The position numbers were made by a program, and so were the translations under genes. A stretch of 64,000 nt of DNA from the NCBI RefSeq assembly GCF_007994135.1, contig NZ_VLKF01000001.1, positions 4,030,001 through 4,094,000 of the forward strand, in the 5' to 3' direction. This document shows, one piece after another, positions 52,210 through 60,354 of this stretch. The notes under the pieces are model-generated. The model saw nothing but the letters and a program-made list of their open reading frames with translations. It had not been told where the DNA came from and did no database searches. Each line of letters begins with the position of its first letter. Positions within the stretch are counted from its first letter, which is position 1. Origin of the DNA: Modestobacter roseus. GTDB lineage: Bacteria; Actinomycetota; Actinomycetes; Mycobacteriales; Geodermatophilaceae.

Positions 52210-53247
52210 GTGAGGACGAACGTGCGCGTACTGGTCACCGGCACCGAGGGCTACCTCGGCTGCCTCACCGCACAGGAGCTGCTCCGGGCCGGCCACGACG
52301 TGGTCGGGGTCGACACCGGGTACTACAAGCACGGCTGGCTCTACCCCGGCCTGGACCGGGTCCCCGAGACCTTGGCGCTCGACATCCGCCGGCTCGGCCG
52401 CGAGCACCTCGAGGGCGTCGACGCGATCGTGCACATGGCGGAGCTGTCCAACGACCCGATCGGCGACCTGATCGGCGACATCACCTACGACATCAACCAC
52501 CGCGGCTCGGTCCACCTCGCCGAGCAGGCCAAGGCGGCCGGGGTGTCCCGCTTCGTCTACATGAGCTCCTGCAGCGTGTACGGCGTGGCCGAGGGCGTCG
52601 TCGACGAGTCGAGCCCGGTCGACCCGCAGACCTCCTACGCCCGCTGCAAGGCGCTGGTGGAGGGCGACGTCGGCGCGATGGCCACCGACGACTTCTCGCC
52701 GACGTTCCTGCGCAACGCGACGGCGTTCGGCGCCAGCCCGCGGATGCGCTTCGACATCGTGCTGAACAACCTCTCCGGCCTGGCCTGGACCACCAACAAG
52801 ATCGCCATGACCAGCGACGGGTCGCCGTGGCGCCCGCTGGTGCACGCCCTCGACATCGCCAAGGCCATCCGGATGACGCTGGAGAGCCCCCGCGAGCGGG
52901 TGCACGGCGCGGTCTTCAACGTGGGCAGCGAGGCCAACAACTACCGCGTGCGCGACATCGCCGAGATCGTCGCGGCCGAGTTCCCCGGCTGCGAGCTCAC
53001 CTTCGGCGACCCGAGCGCGGACAACCGCAGCTACCGGGTGGCCTTCGACAAGATCCGCGAGGTCCTGCCCGGCTACGACACCGACTGGGACGCCAAGGCC
53101 GGCGCCGCCCAGCTGCACAAGGTGTTCCAGTCGATCGACATGGACGAGGCCACCTTCACCGGCCGCGGCCACACCCGCCTGAAGCAGATCGAGTACCTGA
53201 TGCGCACCCACCAGGTCGACAGCGACCTGTACTGGGCTGCGCCGTGA
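52210..53247 (+). CDS. NAD-dependent sugar epimerase/dehydratase (extended SDR)
   Basis: 345 residues, GTG with GAGG at 5 nt. Rossmann motif 'VLVTGTEGYLGCLTAQELLR', 'VHMAELSNDP', 'FVYMSSCSVYG' and the catalytic YxxxK in 'TSYARCKALVE'. 'RNATAFGASPRMRFDIVLN' is common in SDRs that act on NDP-4-keto sugars in RfbF clusters. It likely reduces or epimerises an activated sugar. Stop overlaps the next start (GTGA). Confidence 0.88.
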   Translation: MRTNVRVLVTGTEGYLGCLTAQELLRAGHDVVGVDTGYYKHGWLYPGLDRVPETLALDIRRLGREHLEGVDAIVHMAELSNDPIGDLIGDITYDINHRGSVHLAEQAKAAGVSRFVYMSSCSVYGVAEGVVDESSPVDPQTSYARCKALVEGDVGAMATDDFSPTFLRNATAFGASPRMRFDIVLNNLSGLAWTTNKIAMTSDGSPWRPLVHALDIAKAIRMTLESPRERVHGAVFNVGSEANNYRVRDIAEIVAAEFPGCELTFGDPSADNRSYRVAFDKIREVLPGYDTDWDAKAGAAQLHKVFQSIDMDEATFTGRGHTRLKQIEYLMRTHQVDSDLYWAAP

Positions 53248-53813
53248 AGTACACGCCGCAGGCCGTCGACGGGGTGTACCTCGTCGACCTGGAGCCGCAC
53301 AGCGACGACCGGGGGTTCTTCGCCCGGTCCTACGACACCGCCGAGTTCGCCGCGCACGGCATGCGGCCCGAGGTGGCGCAGTGCAACGTGTCGTTCAACC
53401 ACCGGGCGGGCACGCTGCGCGGCCTGCACCTCTCGCTGCCCGGGCACCCCGAGGCGAAGTTCATCCGCTGCACCCGCGGGGCGATCGTCGACGTCGCCGT
53501 CGACGTCCGACCGGAGTCGCCGACGTACCTCCAGCACGTGGCCGTCGAGCTGACCGCGGACAACCGGTCGGCGCTCTACCTGCCGCCGCACCTGGCGCAC
53601 GCCTACCAGACCCTCACCGACGACACCGAGGTGCTCTACATGGTGAGCGTGCCCTACGCCCCCGGCGCCGAGATGGGCTTCCGGTACGACGACCCGGCCT
53701 TCGGCGTCTCCTGGCCGCTGCCGGTCTCGGTGATCTCGGACAAGGACGCCGGCTGGGCGCCGTTCGACGCCGACGCCAACGCCGAGCGCTTCGCGGCGGG
53801 GGTGCCGTCGTGA
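53244..53813 (+). CDS. dTDP-4-dehydrorhamnose 3,5-epimerase-like cupin enzyme (RmlC family)
   Basis: 189 residues. 'DDRGFFARSYDTAEFAAHGM', 'QCNVSFNHRAGTLRGLHLSL', 'KFIRCTRGAIVDVAVDVRPE' and 'LYLPPHLAHAYQTLTDDTEV' are the RmlC active-site and cupin strands, with the His (RGLHL) and Tyr-containing loop in place. It epimerises a 4-keto NDP-sugar at C3 and/or C5; in an RfbF setting the carrier may be CDP. Coupled at both ends to its neighbours. Confidence 0.9.
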   Translation: MKYTPQAVDGVYLVDLEPHSDDRGFFARSYDTAEFAAHGMRPEVAQCNVSFNHRAGTLRGLHLSLPGHPEAKFIRCTRGAIVDVAVDVRPESPTYLQHVAVELTADNRSALYLPPHLAHAYQTLTDDTEVLYMVSVPYAPGAEMGFRYDDPAFGVSWPLPVSVISDKDAGWAPFDADANAERFAAGVPS

Positions 53814-55141
53814 TCGTCGTCGACTCGCTGCTCGCCCAGCGGCAGACCGAGGGGCGGCCGGTCGGGCTCGGCCTGGTCGGCGCCGGCTTCATGGCCCGCG
53901 GCCTGATCAACCAGGTGCTCAACAGCACCCCGGGCATGCAGCTGGTCGCGGTCGCCAACCGCACCCCGGCCAAGGCCCACGAGGCCGTCACCACCGCCGG
54001 CGGGTCGCCCGCGGCCGCCGAGAGCGTGGCGGACGTCGACCGGCTGGCCGCGGCCGGTCAGGTCGCCGTCACCGACGACCCCACCCTGCTCACGACCAGC
54101 GACCGGGTCGACGTGATCGTCGACGCGACCGGCGCGGTCGCCTTCGGCGCGGAGCTGGCGCTGGCCGCCTTCGCCGGTGGCAAGCACCTGGTGCTGCTCA
54201 ACGCCGAGGTCGACGCCACGCTCGGGCCGCTGCTGGCCACCAAGGCCGACGCGGCCGGGGTGGTCTACACCGGGGCGGACGGCGACCAGCCGGCCGTGCA
54301 GATGAACCTGATCCGCTTCGTCCGGCAGATCGGGCTGCGCCCGCTGGTGGCCGGCAACATCAAGGGCCTGCAGGACCCCTACCGCAACCCCACCACCCAG
54401 GAGGGGTTCGCGAAGCGCTGGGGCCAGGACCCGTGGATGGTCACCAGCTTCGCCGACGGCACCAAGGTGAGCGTCGAGGAGGCGCTGGTCGCCAACGCCG
54501 CCGGGTTCAGCGTGCACCGGCGCGGCATGCTCGGCCGCGACCACCGGGGCCACGTCGACGAGCTCACCGGCATGTACGACGTCGACGAGCTGCGCGCCCT
54601 CGGCGGGGCGGTCGACTACGTCGTCGGCTCCCAGCCCGGCCCGGGGATCTACGTGCTCGGCGAGCACGACGACCCGAAGCAGCAGCACTACCTGGAGCTC
54701 TACAAGCTGGGCACCGGGCCGCTGTACAGCTTCTACACGCCCTACCACCTCTGCCACTTCGAGGTGCCGATCACGGTGGCCCGGGCCGCCCTGCTCGGCG
54801 ACCCGGCGATTCGCCCGGCCGGTGCCCCGCAGGTCGACGTCGTCACGATGGCGAAGACCGACCTGACGGCCGGCACCGAGCTGGACCGGCCCGGCGGCTA
54901 CCACTACTACGGCGAGGCCGAGCGGGCCGACGTCACCCACACCGACCGGCTGCTGCCGCTCGGTCTGGCCGAGGGTGCCCGGCTGCTGCGCGACGTCCGC
55001 AAGGACGAGGTCATCGGCTACGCCGACGTCGAGCTCCCCGCGGGCCGGCTCGTCGACCGGCTGCGGGCCGAGCAGGACGAGCTGTTCTTCGGCAGCGCCG
55101 CGGCCACCAGCGCGCGGCCGGCTGCCGCCGGGCAGAACTGA
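53810..55141 (+). CDS. NAD(P)-dependent oxidoreductase with C-terminal SAF-like domain
   Basis: 443 residues, GTG overlapping the epimerase stop. An N-terminal nucleotide-binding fold (LGLVGAGFMARGLINQVL, VIVDATGAVAFGAELALAAF) like homoserine dehydrogenase or DapB, a middle part 'VAGNIKGLQDPYRNPTT', and a C-terminal SAF-like module 'GLAEGARLLRDVRKDEVIGY'. This two-part protein is common next to RfbF-like genes in polysaccharide clusters, but its exact reaction is not established to my knowledge. Probably the final redox or coupling step for the cluster's sugar. Confidence 0.75.
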   Translation: MIVVDSLLAQRQTEGRPVGLGLVGAGFMARGLINQVLNSTPGMQLVAVANRTPAKAHEAVTTAGGSPAAAESVADVDRLAAAGQVAVTDDPTLLTTSDRVDVIVDATGAVAFGAELALAAFAGGKHLVLLNAEVDATLGPLLATKADAAGVVYTGADGDQPAVQMNLIRFVRQIGLRPLVAGNIKGLQDPYRNPTTQEGFAKRWGQDPWMVTSFADGTKVSVEEALVANAAGFSVHRRGMLGRDHRGHVDELTGMYDVDELRALGGAVDYVVGSQPGPGIYVLGEHDDPKQQHYLELYKLGTGPLYSFYTPYHLCHFEVPITVARAALLGDPAIRPAGAPQVDVVTMAKTDLTAGTELDRPGGYHYYGEAERADVTHTDRLLPLGLAEGARLLRDVRKDEVIGYADVELPAGRLVDRLRAEQDELFFGSAAATSARPAAAGQN

Positions 55142-55144
55142 GGT

Positions 55145-55177
55145 CGCCGGCCGGGGCCCGCGGGGTCCCGGCCGGCG
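55145..55177. terminator. 11-bp hairpin between convergent genes
   Basis: 55145-55155 pairs perfectly with 55167-55177, just after the oxidoreductase stop and 6 bp before the end of the convergent MerR gene. Confidence 0.75.
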
Positions 55178-55183
55178 CGCCGG

Positions 55184-55615
55184 TCAGGACGCCGTCGAGC
55201 TCGGGGTGCTCCCGGGCGCGGCGGCGGTCTCCTCGGTCTCCAGGATCGAGATGAACTCGTCGGCCATGGACAGGTGCCGCCGCAGCCGGTGCCGCCGCTC
55301 GTGCGCGGCCGAGACGAACTGCTCGAGCACCGAACGCAGCTCCGGGGGCTCGGGCAGCGCGGCCGCCCGGGCGGCGCGCAGGCCGCTCACGACGTGGAGC
55401 AGCTCCCGCATCTCCTCCACCGAGAAGCCCAGCGGCTTCATCCGCCGGATGACCATCAGGCGCTCGAAGTCGGCCTCGCTGTAGAGGCGGAAGTTGCCCG
55501 CCGTCCGGGCCGACGGCATCAGCAGGCCGATCTCGTCGTAGTGCCGGAGCGTGGGCAGGGAGATCCCTGCCCGCGCGGCGAGCTCACCGATCCGCATGAG
55601 CCGTTCGTCCGGCAC
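55184..55615 (-). CDS. MerR-family transcriptional regulator
   Basis: 143 residues from GTG 55615, chosen for GGAGG at 5 nt; ATG 55597 is an alternative. 'MRIGELAARAGISLPTLRHY' with 'DEIGLLMPSARTAGNFRLYS' is the MerR winged helix-turn-helix, followed by 'FERLMVIRRMKPLGFSVEEM' and a coiled-coil dimer helix. No Cys-based metal site is apparent and the C-terminus is short, so the effector is unknown. It may control the adjacent sugar-nucleotide genes or the Pro-rich gene upstream. Confidence 0.88.
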   Translation of the reverse strand: MPDERLMRIGELAARAGISLPTLRHYDEIGLLMPSARTAGNFRLYSEADFERLMVIRRMKPLGFSVEEMRELLHVVSGLRAARAAALPEPPELRSVLEQFVSAAHERRHRLRRHLSMADEFISILETEETAAAPGSTPSSTAS

Positions 55616-55757
55616 TCCGACCTCCACGACCTCGGACCTCCACGACCTCGCACCGGCCCCACCGGGCCGGCTCTCCACCTGCCCCCGCCCGGCGCCCGCG
55701 CCGTGGCAGGCTCCTGCCCTCGCGTGCGGGTCGGGTGGTCGCGGAGCCGGGTGCGGG

Positions 55758-56768
55758 TCAGCCGTCGAGGAAGCTGTCCAGGAGATCCTCCCAGCCCAGG
55801 CTCGGGTCGCCCTCCTCGACCTCCTCCGGAGGGGGGAGGGGCTGGCGGCTGGTGGTCGGCTCGGCCTCCGGGGCCGGGGCCGGCACCGGGTCGGGGACGG
55901 GTGCTGCGGTGGGCCCCGCCGGCGCCTCCGGCTCGGGCGTGGGCTCGGGCGTGGGCACCGGGTCCGGCTCGGGCGTGGGCTCGGGCGTGGGCACCGGGTC
56001 CGGCTCCGGGGTGGGCTCCGGGGTGGGCACCGGGTCTGGCTCGGGCATGGGCTCGGGGTTGGGCTCCGGCGTGGGCTCGGGGGCCGGCGGCTGCTCGGCC
56101 GGCGTTGCCACCGAGCCGTTGCCGGACGCACCGCCCGGGGTCGCGGTCCCCGGCGCGGCCGGGGAGCCGGCGGCGGCGCTCGCGGGGGCCGGGGTGCGCG
56201 GCCGGTCGACCGGGGGCAGGGAGGTCGCCCGCGGGAACGACGGCCGGTCCACCAGCGGCCCCTCCGCCAGTGGCCGCTGCACCAGCGGTCCCCCCGCCAG
56301 CGGTCCCTCCACCGGCGCCGCCGCGGGAGGAGCCGGTGTGGTCGCGCCGTCGATGGCCTCCGCCAGCGACGGATCGGCGCTGCCGTCGGCCGGCTCGCCG
56401 GTGACCGGGCCACCGGCGGGGGGTGGGGGTGCGGCGTCGGACTCGGCGGCGGTCGCGCGGACGGGCTCGTCGGCCGGCAGCAGGCCGAGCAACAGCAACC
56501 CGCCGACGGTGAGCGCGAGCCCGCCGGTCGCCAGGTGCCGGACGGCGGTGCCCCGCCGGGGCGCCAACCGGTGCGTCCGGAGCAGCGCCAGGACGACGAC
56601 CGCGCCGATCAGCGCGGTGATGCCGAGGGCCACCATGGCCGGCCCGATCCCCGCGGTCACCGCCAGCAGGACCAGGGCTCCCAGGCCGCAGCCGGCCGCC
56701 GCATCGGCGGCCGGACCACGCTCCGTCCAGCGCAGACCGTTGCCGGCATCCGGTGGGCGGCGGGCCAC
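55758..56768 (-). CDS. Membrane protein with long PEPTPEPDPVPT repeat stalk and acidic tail
   Basis: 336 residues from GTG with GAGGAGG at 5 nt. Three N-terminal helices (~25-45, ~45-62, ~80-100), a Pro/Ala stalk with 'GPLVQRPLAEGPLVDRP', then a 12-residue repeat PTPEPTPEPDPV copied about three to four times and an acidic end 'EEVEEGDPSLGWEDLL'. No family known. The stalk is of a length that could span peptidoglycan; the conserved-looking acidic tail may bind a partner. A perfect palindrome (56808-56825) lies 40 bp upstream. Confidence 0.62.
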   Translation of the reverse strand: MARRPPDAGNGLRWTERGPAADAAAGCGLGALVLLAVTAGIGPAMVALGITALIGAVVVLALLRTHRLAPRRGTAVRHLATGGLALTVGGLLLLGLLPADEPVRATAAESDAAPPPPAGGPVTGEPADGSADPSLAEAIDGATTPAPPAAAPVEGPLAGGPLVQRPLAEGPLVDRPSFPRATSLPPVDRPRTPAPASAAAGSPAAPGTATPGGASGNGSVATPAEQPPAPEPTPEPNPEPMPEPDPVPTPEPTPEPDPVPTPEPTPEPDPVPTPEPTPEPEAPAGPTAAPVPDPVPAPAPEAEPTTSRQPLPPPEEVEEGDPSLGWEDLLDSFLDG

Positions 56769-56807
56769 GGTGGCCTCCTCGGGTCTCGTGTCGTCCGTGC
56801 GGGCAAG

Positions 56808-56825
56808 GTCACCCGAACGGGTGAC
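56808..56825. promoter_or_regulatory. Perfect palindrome, double copy of the recurrent box
   Basis: GTCACCCG-AA-CGGGTGAC, two inverted half-sites of the box seen singly elsewhere, 40 bp upstream of the Pro-rich protein start (56768) and ~255 bp upstream of the plus-strand glycosyltransferase. This symmetric form suggests the binding factor is a dimer. Confidence 0.55.
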
Positions 56826-57080
56826 GAGCGGGGCCTGATTGTGGGGGCGCGCACCCGAGGGGCGCGCGCCGGAGCGATGGACACGGAGAGCCGTTCGCCC
56901 AGGGTGCGGGGGGTGTGACGCTGCGTCCAGGGCGCCCACGGTCCGGGCGGCCGGAGGTCGCCGCCGCATCATCCGGCAGCACGACCGGCCCGGCCTTCGA
57001 TTGACCCCCTGCGGAGCCTCGGGCAGAGTCGAGCAGGCTTCGACCACCCTGGTCGGGTGTTTGAGGAGGGCATGCGCTCT

Positions 57081-58115
57081 ATGACCGACACGGCGACGAC
57101 CACCGACACCCCGGGCGGCGAGGACTCCCAGCCGCTGGTGACCGTGGTCATCCCGGCGAAGAACGAGGAGCGGTCGATCGGGGGCTGCCTCGACTCCGTC
57201 CTCGCCCAGGACTGGGCCAACCTCCAGGTCATCGTGGTCGACGGCGCCTCCGACGACGCCACCCCCGCGATCGTCGCCGAGTACGCCGCGCGTGACCCCC
57301 GGGTCGAGCTGCTGACCAACCCGGTCGGCGTGATCCCGGTGTCGCTCAACCTCGCCGTCGAGCACGCGAAGGGCGAGTGGCTGGTGCGCATCGACGCCCA
57401 CGCCGCCGTCCCCTCGGACTACGTCCGGCTGGCGGCCCACCACCTGATGACCGGGCGGTACGGCGGCGTCGGTGGACGCAAGGACGGCATCGGCCGCACC
57501 CCGGCGGGCAAGGCCGTCGCCGCCGTGATGGCCTCCCGGTTCGGGGTCGGCGGGTCGACCTACCACTACGGCACCGTCCCCACCGACGTGGAGCACGTGC
57601 CCTTCGGCGCGTATCCGGTCTCGGTGATCCGCGCGGTGGGCGGCTGGGACGAGCAGCTACGCGTCAACCAGGACTTCGAGTTCGACCACCGCGTGCGGGA
57701 GGCGGGACACACGATCCTGTTCGACCCCGCGCTGCACATCGACTGGGAGTGCCGGCAGTCGATCCGCGACTTCGCCAAGCAGTACAAGCGCTACGGCGGC
57801 GGCAAGGTCAACGTCGCGATCAAGCACCCCGAGTCGGTGCGGCCCCGGCACCTGGCCGCCCCCGCGCTCGTCGTGGAGTGCGCCCTGGCCGCCGGTGCAC
57901 TGCTCGCCGGCCGCCGGCTCCGCGCGGCCGCGCTGATCGCCCCCTACGCGGTCGCCCTGACCGTCGCCTACCGGGCGACGGCGCCGAAGGTCGAGCCGGA
58001 GGCCCGGCCGTACATCGTGCCGGCCTTCCTGGCCATGCACCTGGGCTGGGGCGTCGGTTTCTGGCAGCAGCTGGGCCGGCGGGCCCAGGCCGCCGCACGC
58101 GGCCGGCGGGGCTGA
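57081..58115 (+). CDS. Family 2 glycosyltransferase
   Basis: 344 residues from ATG 57081; GTG 57057 and ATG 57072 are in frame, the latter only 1-2 nt from GAGGAGGG. 'VTVVIPAKNEERSIGGCLDS', 'VIVVDGASDDATPAIV', the metal site 'VRIDAHAAVPSDY', 'GGVGGRKDGIGRTPAGKAVA' and 'VNQDFEFDHRVREAGH' are typical of ExoA-like succinoglycan-type GT2 enzymes. One or two C-terminal hydrophobic segments may hold it at the membrane. Confidence 0.85.
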   Translation: MTDTATTTDTPGGEDSQPLVTVVIPAKNEERSIGGCLDSVLAQDWANLQVIVVDGASDDATPAIVAEYAARDPRVELLTNPVGVIPVSLNLAVEHAKGEWLVRIDAHAAVPSDYVRLAAHHLMTGRYGGVGGRKDGIGRTPAGKAVAAVMASRFGVGGSTYHYGTVPTDVEHVPFGAYPVSVIRAVGGWDEQLRVNQDFEFDHRVREAGHTILFDPALHIDWECRQSIRDFAKQYKRYGGGKVNVAIKHPESVRPRHLAAPALVVECALAAGALLAGRRLRAAALIAPYAVALTVAYRATAPKVEPEARPYIVPAFLAMHLGWGVGFWQQLGRRAQAAARGRRG

Positions 58116-58121
58116 TCCCCA

Positions 58122-58145
58122 GGGGTGCGGCGCCGGCCGCACCCC
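58122..58145. terminator. 10-bp hairpin between convergent glycosyltransferase genes
   Basis: GGGGTGCGGC (58122-58131) pairs perfectly with GCCGCACCCC (58136-58145) across a 4-nt loop, between stops at 58115 and 58153. Confidence 0.8.
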
Positions 58146-58152
58146 CGTCCGG

Positions 58153-59274
58153 TCAGCTGCCGGCGAGCGCGTCCCGCACGAACGCCCGGTAGGGCGTCTC
58201 CAGGTCCTCGGCGCCCATCCGCCCGGCGGCGTCCCGCAACGCGGTGAGTCGGCCGGGCAGCTCCGTCAGGGCCCGGGCCAGATCGGCCGGGTCGTCGGGG
58301 CGGACGAACACGGCGGCGTCGCCGTAGGTGTCGCGCAGCAGCGGCAGCTCGCTGGCGACCGCCGGCAGCTGCCAGCGCCGGCCCAGCGCCGCCATGCCCG
58401 AGTTGTCGATCCGGCGGTAGGGCAGGGCCAGGACGTCGGCCGCGGACAGCAGCTCCGCCATCCGCGACTCCTCCAGCCAGCCGGGCTGCAGCGTCACCGC
58501 CGACCCGATGCCCAGCCGCCGCACCAGCTCGGGCAGGTCCTGCTCGGGTGACGGCCGGCCGGCCATCAGCACGTGCACGGCGAGGTCGGGCCGGTCCCGC
58601 CGGGCCTCCGCCAGCGCCGTGAGCAGCACGTCGGGGCCCTTGTACGGGTAGAGGTAGCCCAGGAAGGCGACCAGGACGGCGCCGCCGGGCACGCCCAGCT
58701 CGTCGCGGACCCGGCGGGCCTCCACCGGCCCGAGGGCGACGGCGCCCGGCGCGATGTCCGGCGGCGGGAAGGGCAGCCGCACGGCGGGGAGCCCGTGCTC
58801 GGCGGCCCAGTCGGCCATGGCGTCGGTGTGCACCACCACCGCGTGCGCCCGCCGGGCGCTGGCCAGCACGGTCGCGGAGCTGCCCGAGCTGCCGTGCGGG
58901 GCCCGGTTGTGCACGGTGGCCACCACCCGGGCACCACCCCGCCGCAGCGCCTCCACCAGCAGCCGTTCGTACCCCGGCCGGATCCCCAGCGGCACCCAGG
59001 CGACGTCGCCACGGCGGACGGAGCGCGCTGCGCGGAGCAGACCGGTCGCGGCGGCCCGCGCCTTCGCCACCGGGCTGTCGGACCCCCGGGGGAACCAGAC
59101 GACCGAGCGGCCGGTGAGACCGCCGACCGGGCCGCCGTCGGTGGTGGCCACCACGGTGTCGCCCGCCGGGCCGACGAGGTTGGCCACGTCGACGGCGTAG
59201 CGGCCGATGCCGCCGTGGCCGTACTGCTCGACCAGCCACAGCCGGGGCGTGCGCTCCTGCGCCGGGGAGGTCAT
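58153..59274 (-). CDS. Family 4 glycosyltransferase
   Basis: 373 residues, ATG start. 'RLWLVEQYGHGGIGRYAVDV', 'VVATVHNRAPHGSSGSSA', 'VLVAFLGYLYPYKGPDVLLT' and 'LALPYRRIDNSGMAALGRRW' show a GT-B fold of the GT4 type, though the usual E-x7-E is replaced around DNSGMAAL. Overlaps the next upstream gene by 4 bp and is cotranscribed with it. Confidence 0.82.
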   Translation of the reverse strand: MTSPAQERTPRLWLVEQYGHGGIGRYAVDVANLVGPAGDTVVATTDGGPVGGLTGRSVVWFPRGSDSPVAKARAAATGLLRAARSVRRGDVAWVPLGIRPGYERLLVEALRRGGARVVATVHNRAPHGSSGSSATVLASARRAHAVVVHTDAMADWAAEHGLPAVRLPFPPPDIAPGAVALGPVEARRVRDELGVPGGAVLVAFLGYLYPYKGPDVLLTALAEARRDRPDLAVHVLMAGRPSPEQDLPELVRRLGIGSAVTLQPGWLEESRMAELLSAADVLALPYRRIDNSGMAALGRRWQLPAVASELPLLRDTYGDAAVFVRPDDPADLARALTELPGRLTALRDAAGRMGAEDLETPYRAFVRDALAGS

Positions 59275-60197
59275 CGGTCGGTGACGACCCGGCCGGACAC
59301 CGTGGCCCGGGCGGTGACCAGACCCACCGCGTAGGCCCAGTGCTCGCGGGCCCGCCGGCGGTTGCGCAGCGCCAGCTGGCCGACGGTCCGCAGCGCGTAG
59401 CCGAACGCCATGAACGCGCTGATCGCCCCCGCCCGCAGCGGCGGCTGGTGGTGGCGCACGTAGCGGGTCAGCGAGGCGCCACGCAGGCGCATCATCTCCA
59501 GCGACGGTGCGCCCGAGCCGCCGGAGCTGCCGTGCACCCCGACGTCGGACCGCATCCGCTCGTACATCCCGCGCTCGCGGGCCCGCCGGCCGAAGGCGAC
59601 GTCCTCGCAGTAGACGTAGTAGCGGTCGTCGAACCCGCCCAGCTCGGCGAAGGTGGACCGGCGGATCGCCATCACCGCGCCGCTGACCCAGTCGACGTCG
59701 AGCTGCTCACCGGCGGCCGGCCGGGCGAAGGGGCCGACCCGGGGCAGCACCTTGTGCAGCCCGACCGCGAAGGCGGCGGCCCGCAGCGGTGAGAACTCCC
59801 AGCCGCCCACCCCCAGCCGCGGCCGGCCGTCGGGGTCGACGAGCACCGCGGCGCTGGCCGCGCAGCGCGGGTCACCGGCGACGTCCGCGGCGAGGGTGGC
59901 CAGGTCGGCCGCGGTCGGCCGGGTGTCGGGGTTGACGAACACGATGACCTCGGTGGTCGCCGCGTCGGCACCGGCGTTCGCGGCGCGGGCGTAGCCGACG
60001 CCGCCGCCCACCAGGTACTTGCCGTTGGGCCGGGCCGCCACCACGTCGGGCAGCCCGTCGCTGCCGTCGGAGTTGTCGACGACGATCACCGGCAGCTCGG
60101 CAGGCAGGCCGTCGAGCAGCTCCGCCACCAGAACGCGACTACGGTAGGCAACCGTCACGACCGTCAGATCGGGGGCGTTCTCCGCCGCACGGGCCAC
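59271..60197 (-). CDS. Family 2 glycosyltransferase, rhamnosyltransferase-like
   Basis: 308 residues, GTG start. 'LTVVTVAYRSRVLVAELLDG', 'VIVVDNSDGSDG', 'GGGVGYARAANAGADAATTE', 'VIVFVNPDTRPTAADLATLA', 'VDWVSGAVMAIRRSTFAELG' and 'FDDRYYVYCEDVAFGRRARE' are the WbbL/RfbN-like set (N-P-D in place of DxD). Probably adds rhamnose or a related deoxy sugar. First gene of a two-gene minus-strand operon with the GT4. Confidence 0.87.
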   Translation of the reverse strand: MARAAENAPDLTVVTVAYRSRVLVAELLDGLPAELPVIVVDNSDGSDGLPDVVAARPNGKYLVGGGVGYARAANAGADAATTEVIVFVNPDTRPTAADLATLAADVAGDPRCAASAAVLVDPDGRPRLGVGGWEFSPLRAAAFAVGLHKVLPRVGPFARPAAGEQLDVDWVSGAVMAIRRSTFAELGGFDDRYYVYCEDVAFGRRARERGMYERMRSDVGVHGSSGGSGAPSLEMMRLRGASLTRYVRHHQPPLRAGAISAFMAFGYALRTVGQLALRNRRRAREHWAYAVGLVTARATVSGRVVTDR

Positions 60198-60354
60198 GTG
60201 TGGACTCCTCCCTGGCGGGCAGGGGAACCCACCGCTGTCACTGTGCGTAATACGCTCGGGTCAACGTACCCGGTACCGGAACGTGCCACCTCGCCGCCGA
60301 GGGCAGGTTCACCCGATCGCTGACGTCAGCACCCGACCAACTCGAGGAGGCGCG

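Noticed and set aside
53381-53809. 5' extension of the oxidoreductase frame upstream of 53810
   Set aside because: The upstream part is an out-of-frame reading of the RmlC-like gene; GTG 53810 with the GTGA overlap is the natural start.
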